The notes: generated from the sequence alone by a model not told the origin. Counted from the first letter of the stretch, positions 22,226 to 36,290 are shown. The stretch is DNA of 64,000 nt from Polychytrium aggregatum (GCF_025602895.1 NW_026516256.1:124001-188000), one strand, 5' to 3'. Made by a program: numbers and translations.

Positions 22226-23167
22226 CTATCCAGAAAGAAACGGGACAGTCACTTTCTGGCTTCTGAAACCCGCTGACTGACTTGTAGGCCCAGCGGGTAG
22301 GCCATGGCATTGCACTCCTGTCTTCGTTGGCAATCTCTTTGTTTTGGTTGGTTTGGGAAGCACAGTCTTGAATACACCCGGTCGATCTCCATGGGCGATG
22401 ATCGACTGGCATACCGAGATCATGTTCCTGGCTGCATTGATGTCTCGATCCCACAGCGTATGGCAGCTTGCACAGCTCCGGACAAAGTGTGGTTTCTCGA
22501 TATCAAGATGCTCGACCTTCTCGAGTCGCTTGGCATCCCGGCAATGTGAGCACACCTGTGATGTGTTGAACTCGTTCACCGAGCACACATGGATCTTGGA
22601 GACGGATCGGTCTGGTGGTCGTCTCTGGTGGTGGTGGAACTGCTCAAAGTACTTGGCGAACCTGAGCCTCCTGGGACTGGATGCGTATCCCTTCCCCTGT
22701 TTCCAGGATGCATTCCCAAAGGCAATCACCACTTCGGTCTCCCTTGGTGCCTGGTCGATGACTTGCTTGCACATCTCGTGGACAGTGCGCTGTCGCTTGC
22801 TGTGGAGATCGAGTCGCTTGAATCGCCGTCGCCGGGTCAGGCTGAAGTACAGCTGTTTCTCCAGCATGTCTCCATCGAACACATGGCGAATGTATTGCAG
22901 GAAGGAAGCCAACCCAGGGATCTTGGGACTTGGTGTGGTGCTCATCCATTCCTGCAGACCAAGGGCCTTGTGGGTGCTCTGGATCCACTTGGTCGCCTGG
23001 GTGATGTCTTTCGCTTGCGGGGAGCCAACTGACGAGAAAATAGCGACGATGGCTGGTTCTGCCCTTGGGGAAGAAAGAATCTCCTCAAATCCAGCGCATT
23101 TTGGGCTGGCCGAGATACTACGCAGTGGCGTCCTTGATTCAGATCCAGAAACGCATCGCTCGCTCAA
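22226..23167 (-). CDS. Fanzor/TnpB-like (OrfB zinc-ribbon, RuvC-type) protein, probably N-terminally truncated
   Basis: This single open frame of 313 codons carries the C-terminal half of an IS200/IS605 OrfB-type nuclease as found in eukaryotic Fanzors. Visible in order: a helical block FKRLDLHSKRQRTVHEMCKQ (about 116-135), VVIAFGNASW then KGYASSPRR (146-167), NEFNTSQVCSHC with Glu199, Cys206 and Cys209, SCASC with Cys232 and Cys235, and the RuvC-III box WDRDINAARN with Asp242. The zinc ribbon and the late acidic residues are intact. Fanzors are usually 450-700 residues. The RuvC-I Asp and the DNA-recognition N-terminus are not found in this frame, and only about 590 bp separate it from glycerol kinase. 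It is therefore a truncated copy, a copy with unrecognised upstream exons, or a relic. The first 50 residues are not convincing. Confidence 0.8.
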   Translation of the reverse strand: MSERCVSGSESRTPLRSISASPKCAGFEEILSSPRAEPAIVAIFSSVGSPQAKDITQATKWIQSTHKALGLQEWMSTTPSPKIPGLASFLQYIRHVFDGDMLEKQLYFSLTRRRRFKRLDLHSKRQRTVHEMCKQVIDQAPRETEVVIAFGNASWKQGKGYASSPRRLRFAKYFEQFHHHQRRPPDRSVSKIHVCSVNEFNTSQVCSHCRDAKRLEKVEHLDIEKPHFVRSCASCHTLWDRDINAARNMISVCQSIIAHGDRPGVFKTVLPKPTKTKRLPTKTGVQCHGLPAGPTSQSAGFRSQKVTVPFLSG

Positions 23168-23758
23168 TCAGTCGTGCGAAGACATCTTGTCAAGGTGAGT
23201 CTTGCCTGATAGCCAAACGATCATGTCATCTCGCTGACACACAGCCACGCTTGACTAGGTTTCCAACCAGAGAGATTCAGATGGTGGTGGTTCTTGTCCG
23301 CAATCGGAGTGGAGCTTCCAACAATGATCCAATTGGTCATTCCTCCACACCAATTGCCCACCACCACCGTCAATCGGCTCAAGGTGATACCAAATGCCGT
23401 CAACCGACCATGGCCGGATTCCAACTTTTGCTGCATCTTGGTCTACAGCGTGTATTCATATTCGAGATGAGCAGCCGTGAGGGGTCGGAAAAAATCGATA
23501 GTGGTGGTCAGCGATCCGATTCCGAAAGCCGACACGCTCTCGTCAGCCCTCGCCCGCTCTCCTGCTCTCGCCGAGAACGCCCAAGCCGCGCATGACAGGC
23601 ACATGCCAAGGCTTCCCATCGAAACCCACATCGGCCAGGAGGCAGCCTCTCCTTCCATCTGCAAGCACCCTCCAAGCCAGGACCGGGCCGACAAGCCACC
23701 AGGCCGTGCCCAAGCTCTCCTCAGCACATCCACCGATTCCTCCCTTCCGTCTGCCGCA

Positions 23759-26962
<3,204 letters not shown>

Positions 26963-27830
26963 TGAGCGGGAGATGCCAGATCAACTGAGGGAGCGTCCGA
27001 TCAACTGAGGGGATGCTTGTCCGGCTGAAGCGATGCTTGATCAGCTGGGTTCAGGGCCAAGCCCTCACGATGTGTCGGCTCATGGATCTCGTCGGATCGG
27101 TCTTTGACCGATCATCCGCGTTGTATCGATCATCCTCGTTGTATTGATCGTCCTAACGTCGGTCGGTCAGTTGACAATGATAGATGCATTTGTACTCCCC
27201 TCCCAACAGAGTCGGATTGCTCCTGCCCCATAACTCAGATTTGCTGCTATAGAAGCGCCAAGGGTTATTTGGCTCTGGTGTATCGTTTTTTGTCACCAAA
27301 GAGGAGGGCCATCGTTGGGACACCCGGGTCCCTCCTCCTCTTCTTAAATCGTGCGGCGTCGTCATCACGGTTGGGCTCTGGCCAATACAGGTCGGGCAAA
27401 CCAAGGCCGAAAACGCACCTGGGTCAGTTTCGCCTCATGCAAGGTGTGAACCGGGCGATGAGCAGCTTGACAGATTGGCTGGCACGGAGATGATCGGGCG
27501 GGACGGGGATGAACTGGGCGATCCCGCGCGAGATCTGGGCAGAAGTGGTGGCAGGCGAGAAGCGGGAACGGCCTGGACTTGACTGGAATGGCTGCTGCTG
27601 CTGCTGCCCACCGACCTCCACTCATCGGTCCAGCGGTGCAACCCCCTTTAATCACACAAGATCCAAACACACCGGGCACCCCACGCAGAAACGGCAGTAG
27701 ACCGCGGGACAGGAGGCACTGATCAGATAAATAGTAGTGCGATTACGATGGCCAAGAGCGACCCGAGAAAAACTGCATAGAGATTGTGCATTTCGTCAGA
27801 ACAAACAGAGGGAGGGAGTGGATGGCTCGG
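26963..27830. other. Convergent intergenic region with degenerate short repeats
   Basis: In these 868 bp between convergent genes, copies of GATCAACTGAGGG/GATCAGCTGGG appear near 26980-27045. Copies of GATCATCC(G/T)CGTTGTAT(C/T) appear near 27110-27150. No coding region is supported. Confidence 0.6.
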
Positions 27831-29226
27831 CTACAGCAGGACGAAGCCGTCGTCGACCTCGTACTGGACCGACACCGATCGAACGCGGGTGTCGGCGCCA
27901 GTATCGGTGCCGGTGCCGGTGCCGGTCGAGATGGTGATCTTGGGCGGCGGACGGACAAAGCTCTCGCCGGACTGGCAGCCGTGGTCGGCGAACTGGAGCT
28001 GCTCCGTCGACGTTTCGACCGTAACCGAGATCTTGGGCACGGCGGCGGTGCCCTGAGGCCCGACACTGACGGACTTTGTGAGGCGGTCGGGCGTTTGGGT
28101 CGAGTGCGATTCGGCCATCTGGGTCTCGGTCTCGGTTGACCGCGAGACTGTGATCTTGGGCGGCAGCGTGGGAACGGCCAGCGGGATTCTCTCGAGAATG
28201 CGGGCCTCGGGCACGTAGAGCAGATCCGGATCGACGGGGCCGAGCTGGAGAGAGTGATGGAGAGCGGTGGAGTGATCCGTGGGAGTCAGCAGGCTCTCGC
28301 ACTCTTCCTGCTTCTCGAGCTGTCGGATCCAGGACTCGCTGGTCTCGGAGACGTTATTCGAAGGGAGAGAGGTGTAAGGGATGTCGGCCGGATAGTTGGC
28401 GGCCTCATCAGCATCCGAGTCGCTGGTGTCGCTGTCAGCATCCTGGCCATCTTCATCCTCGCTGTCATCGTCATCGTTGGTCTCATCTTCGACAAAGAGG
28501 GAGTCGGTCACTTGCTCTTGGGCATCGACGAGCCGGACAGGTGTGCTGGCAAACTCGCTATCGCCATCGGTCCCGGCGACAGCGACGACAGTGTCATCGT
28601 CGCGGTAGGGGGCCCACAAGCCCAAGTGCTGGGCTGCGGTGCCGTGGACTGGTGTCGGAACGAGTGTGGGAACGGAACGTAAGTTGAGGCGGGGGTTCAG
28701 GTTATGCGATTGCATGCTGCCGTGGGCATGGAACTGGGAGGGCGAGGCACGAACCTTCAGGCACCACGATTTTGGCCTGGAGCTTGAAGACAGCCTCGCT
28801 GCGCTCGCAGAACCAGCGGACGGCCTCGATCCACTCGAGGTCGCTCTCGATCAGTACGAGCGAGCCCTCCTCGTCGACCCAGCTGAAGGCCAGCCGCGTG
28901 TGCATGGGCAAGTTGTAGAGGGCCTTGACGAGCTGGTCAAAGCTGCGGAACTGGGTCCGGCTGTCAGAGCCGTCGGGAATCGGCACCGAGAACCGGCGGC
29001 AGACCTGGTCCATCTGGTCAAAGAGAGTTGCAAGAGAGACGGATGTGCACAAGTGTCATTCAGGGCGGGGTCTGTGAGCGGCGGGAGGTGAAGATGCTCG
29101 AGATCCACGGACAGGTCAAGCACCAAATGGCCAGACTGTTACCTCGATCTTGAAGGGGACAGAGGCTCGGTGGGAGCGAATCTCCCGCTCGGTCTCCCAG
29201 GAAGCAGTGTCGAGGATGCCAATCAT
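27831..29226 (-). CDS. PB1-domain protein of unknown function
   Basis: Three exons (29226-29143, 29013-28755, 28648-27831) sum to 1161 nt, 386 residues. Residues about 20-115 form a PB1 domain split by the first intron: VPFKIE, then MDQVCRRFSVPIPD, then LAFSWVDEEGSLVLIESDLEW, which is the OPCA-type acidic motif of a type I PB1. The rest is probably disordered. It holds an acidic block (ETNDDDDSEDEDGQDADSD), a Gln/Glu patch, and an imperfect repeat PKITVSRSTETETQ / PKISVTVETSTEQ / PKITISTGTGTGT. PB1 domains pair acidic with basic faces in NADPH-oxidase, polarity (Cdc24-Bem1) and autophagy complexes. Which partner is used here cannot be told. The second donor is GTTCGT, so that junction is less certain than the first. 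Confidence 0.75.
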
Positions 29227-29540
29227 TGCGATGGGAGGGCGTGGGAAGACGGGTGGAGGCAGCGAGGGAAAGGTGCAGCAGAGTGGTGGTGGGGATGTAC
29301 AGTCGAGCAGGATTGGGCTGGAGCGGCAGCAGCCCAACACAGGCAATGGGAGGGCGTGGGAAGACAGGCGATGGACGACGGACGACGAACGACGATAGTG
29401 TTGGCGACGGCGGCTGTACATATAGCCCGACGACACTCTATTTTTAGCCCCCCGGCGCTGGGCAAACGTGCAACATCAGGTGCTGGCGGGGAGCCAAGAA
29501 CGCATCGACGAAAATAGGCCTGGGTCGCTGCTGACCATCC

Positions 29541-29597
29541 TGGTGGACACTACTGGTGGACATTGCTGGTGGACATTGCTGGTGGACATTGCTGGTA
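29541..29597. repeat. 15-nt tandem repeat TGGTGGACATTGC
   Basis: About four copies of a 12-15-nt unit (CTGGTGGACATTG) occur between the PB1 gene start and the SRP19 stop. The surrounding 540-bp gap has no supported gene. Confidence 0.85.
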
Positions 29598-29765
29598 GTT
29601 ATCGCTGGGTGGGTATCAGTACCGGCCCTTACCGCTGGATGTCGCTGCTGGCTACTGATCATCAATCAATCAACAACAATCCCTTTGGCCGCAACCACTG
29701 TCGAGCGTCGGCGCCTGCGATTCCTCATGCTTTATTCTGCGGAGAGCGGGTTGTGTGAGACAAGA

Positions 29766-30527
29766 TCAGCCCCGGATGACCTTTCTCTTGATTTTTTGCT
29801 TTTTGGCACCCGATGGCGATGCAGCCGCTCCGGCTGGGGTCGCCGCCGTCGCCGACGACGAAGACGATGAAGCCTGAGGCACCACTGCTTCCAGGAAGCT
29901 CTTGGAGACTTGCGAGCGCGAGGCAGAGGCCACGTCCGACATGCGAGCATCGACGGCGAGCACGCGGGCCTGGGCGGCAGCATATCCCTGGGCAATCTCC
30001 GAGAGCAGCTTGATCTTGTTTGGAATCGCCGCCCGGACGGGATGGCCCTGGGGATCCTTGAGGCACACACGTAGTCGACCAAAGGCAAAGGGGTCGCGGG
30101 GATGTCGCTTGTCGTTTTCGACCATGCAGGGCAGGTTCAGGGCCTGGGCTGCCGCAAACATGTACACGATGGAGGGCTCGGCCACGGCCACGGCCTTGGG
30201 CACCCGTCGGCCCCCGGCCATGGATTTGTCGGCATCGATGTTGACGGGATATATCGAGACCCAGTTCTTGATCTCCTCGGCAGAGGGCTGTTGGAGCTGT
30301 TGCTGTTGCTGCTGCTGCTGTTGCAGGATCTGGGCACGGCGTGCAGAAACGGATGCAGACGGAACGAGGCTGGTTTCGGGCTCGTCCGATCCGTCGGCCA
30401 GCTGGAGCAGCGGGCCGTCCACATCCTGGATGGTCAGGTTACTGACCAGGTCGGTGGGAAGATCAAAGTCCATCTCGTCAATGTCCTCGTCGTCATCCTC
30501 GATGTATGCGGTTGAGCGGTCGGCCAT
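29766..30527 (-). CDS. SEC65: Signal recognition particle 19 kDa subunit (SRP19/Sec65)
   Basis: This is an intronless frame of 253 residues. The SRP19 domain lies at about 87-170 with WVSIYPVNIDADKS, GGRRVPKAVAVAEPS and KRHPRDPFAFGRLRVCLKDP, the RNA-binding core of the family. The N-terminal extension carries an acidic patch (EDDDEDIDEMDFD) and an 11-Gln tract broken by one Leu near residues 69-80. The C-terminus is Ala/Ser-rich and ends in a basic tail (KKQKIKRKVIRG), as SRP19 proteins do. SRP19 binds SRP RNA helices 6 and 8 and is needed for SRP54 loading. Length is between human (144) and yeast (273). Confidence 0.93.
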   Translation of the reverse strand: MADRSTAYIEDDDEDIDEMDFDLPTDLVSNLTIQDVDGPLLQLADGSDEPETSLVPSASVSARRAQILQQQQQQQQQLQQPSAEEIKNWVSIYPVNIDADKSMAGGRRVPKAVAVAEPSIVYMFAAAQALNLPCMVENDKRHPRDPFAFGRLRVCLKDPQGHPVRAAIPNKIKLLSEIAQGYAAAQARVLAVDARMSDVASASRSQVSKSFLEAVVPQASSSSSSATAATPAGAAASPSGAKKQKIKRKVIRG

Positions 30528-30909
30528 GGCTGCGGGGCTGTCGGTTGGCGTGTCGGGGGGGAAAGGCGGATGGGAGGTTCAGGCGGCTCGAGCTCGATGT
30601 CGAGAGGTCGATGGACTCGATCGGGATCGAGGGACAGATGGGCGCAAGACGATCGATGCAGAGACGATCGATGCAAAGACGATCGAGGGGATCAATGGAT
30701 GCAAGAGATCGGCGCAAAGGAGAGCCGATGCTGGCGGGGGAGCGAGAAGCCAGCGAGCATGGACCAGCAAGCCGCAGCCCGCACAGTCTGTGTGCCTGCT
30801 GCGCTCTCGCTGTCGACGCGCTGCTTCTCGCCGGCCTCTCGCTCTCGCCGGCTTTGGACTTTCTTTGCGGCGGCTCTGACGAGCACATTCGCTCTCTCAC
30901 AAGTCCACC
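30528..30909. promoter_or_regulatory. Bidirectional promoter region between SRP19 and Nup54/57
   Basis: Only 382 bp separate the two start codons. The stretch contains GATCGATGCAGAGACGATCG and near copies in tandem (about 30645-30690), a 15-17-nt repeat centred on ACGATCGA. No TATA box is obvious. Promoter function is inferred from position. Confidence 0.45.
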
Positions 30910-33644
30910 ATGTTCGGAGGTATGTCGTTGCCGCGAAGGGTGCGGCCAGCACGGCGAGTCGATCGCTGAGTGGGGGGCGTTGTTTATTCGAGCCTCCGAG
31001 ATCCACTGCGATGGCTGGATCGGCCTCAACACCGGCGTCGGTCTGTCCGTCTGGCGCGATGATCTACACCAAGATCGCTGTTCCTGCCGGCCGCATCATC
31101 GATTTCACTCCGTATCAGCGTACGGCCGGCCGACGATACGTGTTTCGACATTGGGACTCGCCGTCGGCCGACTGGGGCATGCAAGACCCGCACGATCTCC
31201 TCCCGGGTCGATCCCGCCAACCGATCGATTCCCTGACCCTCCCCTCTCTGTCTTCTCGCTCCGCGGCCACCCGCACAATCCGCCTCCCTCTTCTTCCAGC
31301 GCCATCATCGTCCGGAGGATTCCCGTTCGGCAGCGCTTCTGCGGCACAGCCCGCCGCTCCGGCCCTCGGCTTCGGTGCAGCAGCGGCAGCGACGCCTGCG
31401 TCGTCAGCACCCGGTGCCGGATTCGGCTTTGGAGGCGGGGCCATAGCCGCCCCGGCTGTCCCGTCCTTTGGAAGCTTTGGTCTGGGCGCATCGGCGGCTC
31501 AGACCCCGGCCACCTCGTCCTCGCTCTTTGGCGGCCTCGGAGCATCGACGGCGGCCCCGGCTCTTGGGGGCTTTGGATCTGTGCCCGCTGCAGCCTCAGC
31601 GCCGCTCTTTGGCTCGGCCGCCCCTGCGGCCGCTCCCACATCCGCATTCGGAGGATTCGGCACCGTCACAACGGCCCCGACCGCCGGTGGCTTCCCCAGC
31701 GCCGGAGGCGGCCTCTTTGGAAGCAGTGGCACTTCATTCGGCGGGGCTGCGGCTCCTGCAGTCGCACCCTTTGGTGGAGCCTCGCTCTTTGGAGCTGCCC
31801 AGGCTGCACCGTCCGCCCTCATTCCGCAGCAGCGTAAGCATCATTTCCGCTTCCGTTTCCGTTTCGTTCGGCGCATTCCTCGGCAGGGTCATGTTTTACT
31901 GCTCAAGGCTTCCACCCCGGGACCAGAGTCTTGTGAATCGAGAAGATTTGTGGCTACACCCAAGTCAAGATCGACTGGACCATGATTCGTTCGAGGGCGT
32001 CCCCGCCCATCGCTGTGGCTGACTGTATCCTGTTGGATATGCCTTCCTCACCTTCCGCCTCCACCACGACCCTCAGAACGTCCTGCGACGATCGAAGATG
32101 CGATTCAAGACATGATGAATGCTTGGGATCCGTCCAAGCCCCAGTGCCAGTTCAGAGTAGGGATGCCAGCTTTGCGAGGCTGACATGGCGAACGAGGCGA
32201 CGACCAGACATGGGCATAGAATGCATGCTCTCCTGGAGCATGGCGTCGACCACGTGCCGACTCTTGCACGATTCTCATTCCTGAAACCCGCCCCATCGCT
32301 CCGTTTTTTATCAACGCATGTAGCACTACTTTTACAACCTGGTCCATCCCAGCGAAGCTGCCAGATACACACGGCCAGCCAACCATGACGAAGCCCTCTG
32401 GAACCAGGCTCAGAAGGACAACCCGGATCCAACGTGGTGCGTCCTATTGTCTTTGCCCTGGGGAGGGAAGAGGAGCTGGACCTTCGACGACAAGTCAATG
32501 TCGGTGTCTGTGGGAGTATGCAATCCCTTCCTCCCGACAACACCTCGGAATCATGGCAGCAAGTACTGACATGCCAATGCCCGCCCACTATGGCCGTGCT
32601 GGATCCAGCATGGTCCCGGTTCTGGCTGTTGGATTCGGGGATATCCAGAAGCGCATCGCGGAGCAGGAGAACGAATCGAATCGTCACCGTCAAGTGCTAG
32701 AAGTATGTAGCACGAATGGTCGAAAGTCGCTGTGGCGTGGGGGTTGGTGGCATACCAACGCTATCTAACGGCGATGCGTCCTCGTGGCAAAAATCGGATC
32801 GCATCCACCGCCTTCCCTTTCCGCCTTTCGCCGACGAATCGCATGCGACAGGATGCGCTGCGGCAGCTCAACAAGATCCAGGAAAACCACTACTTGGACA
32901 TTACCGTCCGAATCGCAGACTACAAGCGGAAACACCGCGAGCTGGCGCATCGGCTGCTAAAGGTGCAGTAGCATATCAGCAAGTCTTTCTGGCTGAGGCT
33001 GGGGCTGTGGTCAGCCCTTCCAAGAGCCATGGTCGCGCCACTCACACCTGCGAACGTTTGGCTGCCGTGTGCTTTGATTCCCTGCTCCTGTCGCTCGCCG
33101 CCACGCCACATGGCCACCTTGCCGCCCTGTGTGCGTGCTCAGATCATGAGCAAAATCCAGATTGTCACCAACAAGGGCCAGTCGATCGGTGCCGAAGAAG
33201 AGGCACTGCGCACGCGGCTGGAGAGCATCAACCGCGAGTTCAAGCCGCCATCGCAGCTACGGGGACGGGTCAACGAGCAGTGGGCCCAGCTGCAGATGCT
33301 GAAGGAAAGCGGCAGGCTGGCAAGCGTGGCGGGCTCGGCGATGCCCGGACGGCCTGGGGAGTTTGAAGTGGTGGACGAGGAGAGTCTGCGCAAGATTTAT
33401 GAGGTAAGAGGGGCAGCCTTGGCCGAATGTTGGATACCAAAGCGGGCTGGACACGCCGGCGATGCTGCGATACCCGAAATCAACGCATCTCCCTCGCTCG
33501 TATCATGTCTGCAATCCTCGCCAGGCTCTGTCGGAGACGCAGAAGGGATTGAACATCTTGATCCAAGTTGTCCAAGCAGACAAGAAGAACGCCGAGCTCA
33601 TGAACAAGGGATATACCGACAACAGCTTTTCGAAGATGCCATAG
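30910..33644 (+). CDS. NUP57: FG nucleoporin Nup54/Nup57
   Basis: Eight exons (30910-30919, 31300-31833, 32077-32156, 32324-32433, 32609-32702, 32852-32962, 33143-33403, 33525-33644) sum to 1320 nt, 439 residues. The first exon is only 10 nt and encodes MFG. Residues about 4-180 are FG/FGG repeats rich in Ala, Ser and Gly. After that comes the conserved Nup54 core: WDPSKPQCQFR then HYFYNLVHPSEAARY, MVPVLAVGFGDIQKRIAE, a coiled coil (NKIQENHYLDITVRIADYKR, RELAHRLLK) and the C-terminal helix GLNILIQVVQADKKNAELM. The protein belongs to the Nup62-Nup58-Nup54 (Nsp1-Nup49-Nup57) channel complex, which forms the permeability barrier. Confidence 0.92.
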
Positions 33645-34482
33645 CCGACCTTTCTTTCTCCTCACCAAACCTGGTTGGACGTGCAAGTCGATGGGACCCT
33701 GACACCACCATGCAGCGCCCACTTCTTCTGGCTGTTTTTCCCTCTGGCCTCCCCCCCCTCCCACCAACGCAAACGACATTCCTCACACACCTCTGCCTTG
33801 TCTGGGTGCCGCTGCCCGAGCTGCGCTACCCACTCCCCAATACAGATATTATGTCGGAAGCATCCGTTCTCTAGCCGGTGGAGGCTGTGCGATGGACTGG
33901 GGCGGTGCGATAGAATGATGTGATGCGATGGACTGATGTAGTAGTATAAAAGTAGTGGGCTGCTGATCCGCCGTGACGAGCAAAAGGAGCAAGTGGCAAT
34001 CGACATGCATCGCTCATCGGGTAAGCGGGCCATCGGTATCTGGGAAATCGTCGTTGTGGAGCTGCGTTGACAGATATGAGCGATAGGACAGAACAAGAAA
34101 TCAGAGTCTCGACACAGGCCATCAAGAACAGAGAAGACCCCGGTGCTGTACACAGTACAGGGTGCGGGATGGGAGCAGAGTCGCAAGCACAGCACGGCGC
34201 TGCCCTCGAGCGAATCCAGAGATACACACCGCCTCGGCAACCTCGATCCAGCGACTGAGGTTTATGGCCGGATGGGTGACTGGGTCGACTTGGTCATGGC
34301 CCCAGACGACAAACTCCTCAAAGATGCGTGTGGGTCGACTCAGATCAGGACCTGAGCTTGTATCGTCGCCCTCTGTGGGATGGGCATAGACGGTGCCTGA
34401 GAGTTGCGATGTGGATAGATAGATGGTGGGTGTGGGTGAGGAGATGGACTGAACGATCGATGAGATCTTGGAGTGGAATCAT

Positions 34483-34570
34483 GGACGGGAAGATCGACAG
34501 GAATCATGGAGTGGAAGATCGACAGGAATCATGGAGTGGAAGATCGGCGAGATCATGGACGGAAATCATG
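34483..34570. repeat. Tandem repeat GGAATCATGGAGTGGAAGATCGACA
   Basis: About three and a half copies of a 25-nt unit run in direct orientation, decaying at both ends (GGACGG variants). Confidence 0.85.
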
Positions 34571-35089
34571 GACGAGGCCACAAGCAGGTCATTGCCTGCA
34601 CCTTTGTATCCTGGCGGCAGCTGGACAGTGCGGCCTCGAAGGGCTCTGCCCCGGAAAGACGACTCCCATTCTGCGGCTGGACAAGATATGCCGGCGTTAA
34701 GGAGTGCGACCCTGGATGTTGAGACCGACGGACAGGTTCTTGTCTCGTCATGGAGATAGCCATCCGATCAGGGATGCAGATCCCAGAGATCTGGGAGGAG
34801 ATCGACAACGCAGCAGGCCAAAGGCAACGGGATCTGACGACAGCCGGACCGAGATGCTGGCGAGTCCCACTCACTCGAGGAGGCCGGGTGGTCGGTGCTT
34901 GGCCGAGGCGTAACGACAAAATACTGGTCAACCTTGGCTGGGCCAGAGTAGCCGATGCGACAGGGCAGCAGGTGGATGCGTGGGTGGCTCATGCGCAGGG
35001 GCGACTTGCGAGCGATGGTCAGGCGGGCGGTGTGTCAAGATGACGGTAGAAGGTGGCTCTGTCGGCGGGAGCAGGAGAGGGAACCCCAA

Positions 35090-35205
35090 GTGGTCCCTGG
35101 TGGAGGTCAAATGGTCTTTGGTCGGGATCAAGTGGTCTCTGACGCAAAGTCAAATGGTTTCCCCGTCGAGATCAAGTGGCCGCCGGTTCAGATCAAGCGG
35201 CTGCC
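35090..35205. repeat. Degenerate about 24-nt tandem array
   Basis: Units of the type GGTCAAATGGTCTTTGGTCG and GATCAAGTGGTCTCTGACG follow one another for five to six imperfect copies. Confidence 0.7.
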
Positions 35206-36202
35206 TTTGGAGCCGAGCGGGTCGGCGAGGCGATCAGATGTCGTCTCTGGCCTTGCCTCGTCCCTCGCGCTGCTCCTCACATGCCCACCCTGGTCTGAAA
35301 CATGCATCCTCCCGACAAACCTCTCCAGCAGGCCCAATGCCCCCACCCGCCAAACAAAGCCCGGCGAGTGCACCAGCAGGCTCGATGCGCTCCTTCAACC
35401 GGGCCAGACACCCAGACGAACCCAAGGCCGGGTCGTCCGGATGGCTGGGGCATGGGACCGGCAAAAGCCAGCCGCAGGCGACGCAGACGACGCAGCTGGG
35501 CCGAGTCCGCTGTCGATTCGTTGCACCGAGGGGCCGAGTGCTTGCTCTGGCCGGCCTGCTGACGACCTGAAAGCGATGCCGCACCGGTGCAAGAGTGGTG
35601 CTGCGAAAATGTGAAAGCGACTGCCGATTGGTGTCGAGGAGGGTGGGGGCTGGCGGGCCGGATCAATGGAGGAGGGCCGGGTGGCATGGCTCGGCTTGTC
35701 GAGCTCAGTCTCGAACGGCCTGGACAAGGAGCCGATGCCGAGGCATAGAAGGCGGCAGTGGCAGCGACGGTGCTGGCGGTCTGTCTTGGCGCCCAGATGG
35801 ATCTGCATGGGGGAATGGCAGTCCAGGGCACAGCGAGGCGATGCATCCGAGCAGGTCCACAGCACCGCGATGTGCCGTTTTCCCGAACGGCCCTGGGACC
35901 AGCCGACCCGCCGGTTAAACCACCGAGCGGCAGACCAGTTCCGGCCCGGCTGCGAAAACGGATAGGACCTGGAACGGCCAGGCACAGAAGGCATCAAGGC
36001 CGTGCGGGGCGAGCGGCAGCGGTATGGACAAGCGAGAAGGGTGGAGCGAGAGCGGTGGGAGAGATCAAGTGATGTGACAGAGGCGCACGGGGAGGACTCT
36101 CCACGGCGGCCTTGGCGAGGGAGGAGAATCTGCCGGCCTGCGGGGACAGACCGAGATGGCCCCGTGAGAGCGGGTGGGTGAGTGGATGCGAACAAGCGGG
36201 AG

Positions 36203-36290
36203 TCGATACGATACGACATCCAAGCGATACGATACGACATTCAAGCGAGACGATACGACATTCAAGCGAGACGATACGATATCCAAGCGA
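36203..36290. repeat. Tandem repeat ACGATACGACATTCAAGCGAG
   Basis: Four imperfect copies of a 21-24-nt unit (CGATACGATACGACATCCAAG variants) stand head to tail. Confidence 0.85.

Noticed and set aside
23221-23436. Possible second Fanzor trace on the minus strand (LTVVVGNWCGGMTNW)
   Set aside because: The stretch loosely resembles the VVIAFGNASW block but has no zinc ribbon or RuvC-III following it; too weak to call without alignment.
30506-31837. 443-codon plus-strand frame rich in Arg, Ser and Pro
   Set aside because: It overlaps the FG-repeat exon of Nup54/57 in another frame; the repeats make all frames open.
31834-32076. Open frame continuing past the FG exon of Nup54/57 (VDWTM-like end)
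   Set aside because: Splicing from the GTAAGC donor at 31834 to 32077 gives the conserved WDPSKPQCQF segment in phase; the read-through ends without family features.
36203-36290. Regular direct repeats that resemble a CRISPR array at first sight
   Set aside because: Units are head to tail without spacers, imperfect, and the genome is eukaryotic; this is a minisatellite.
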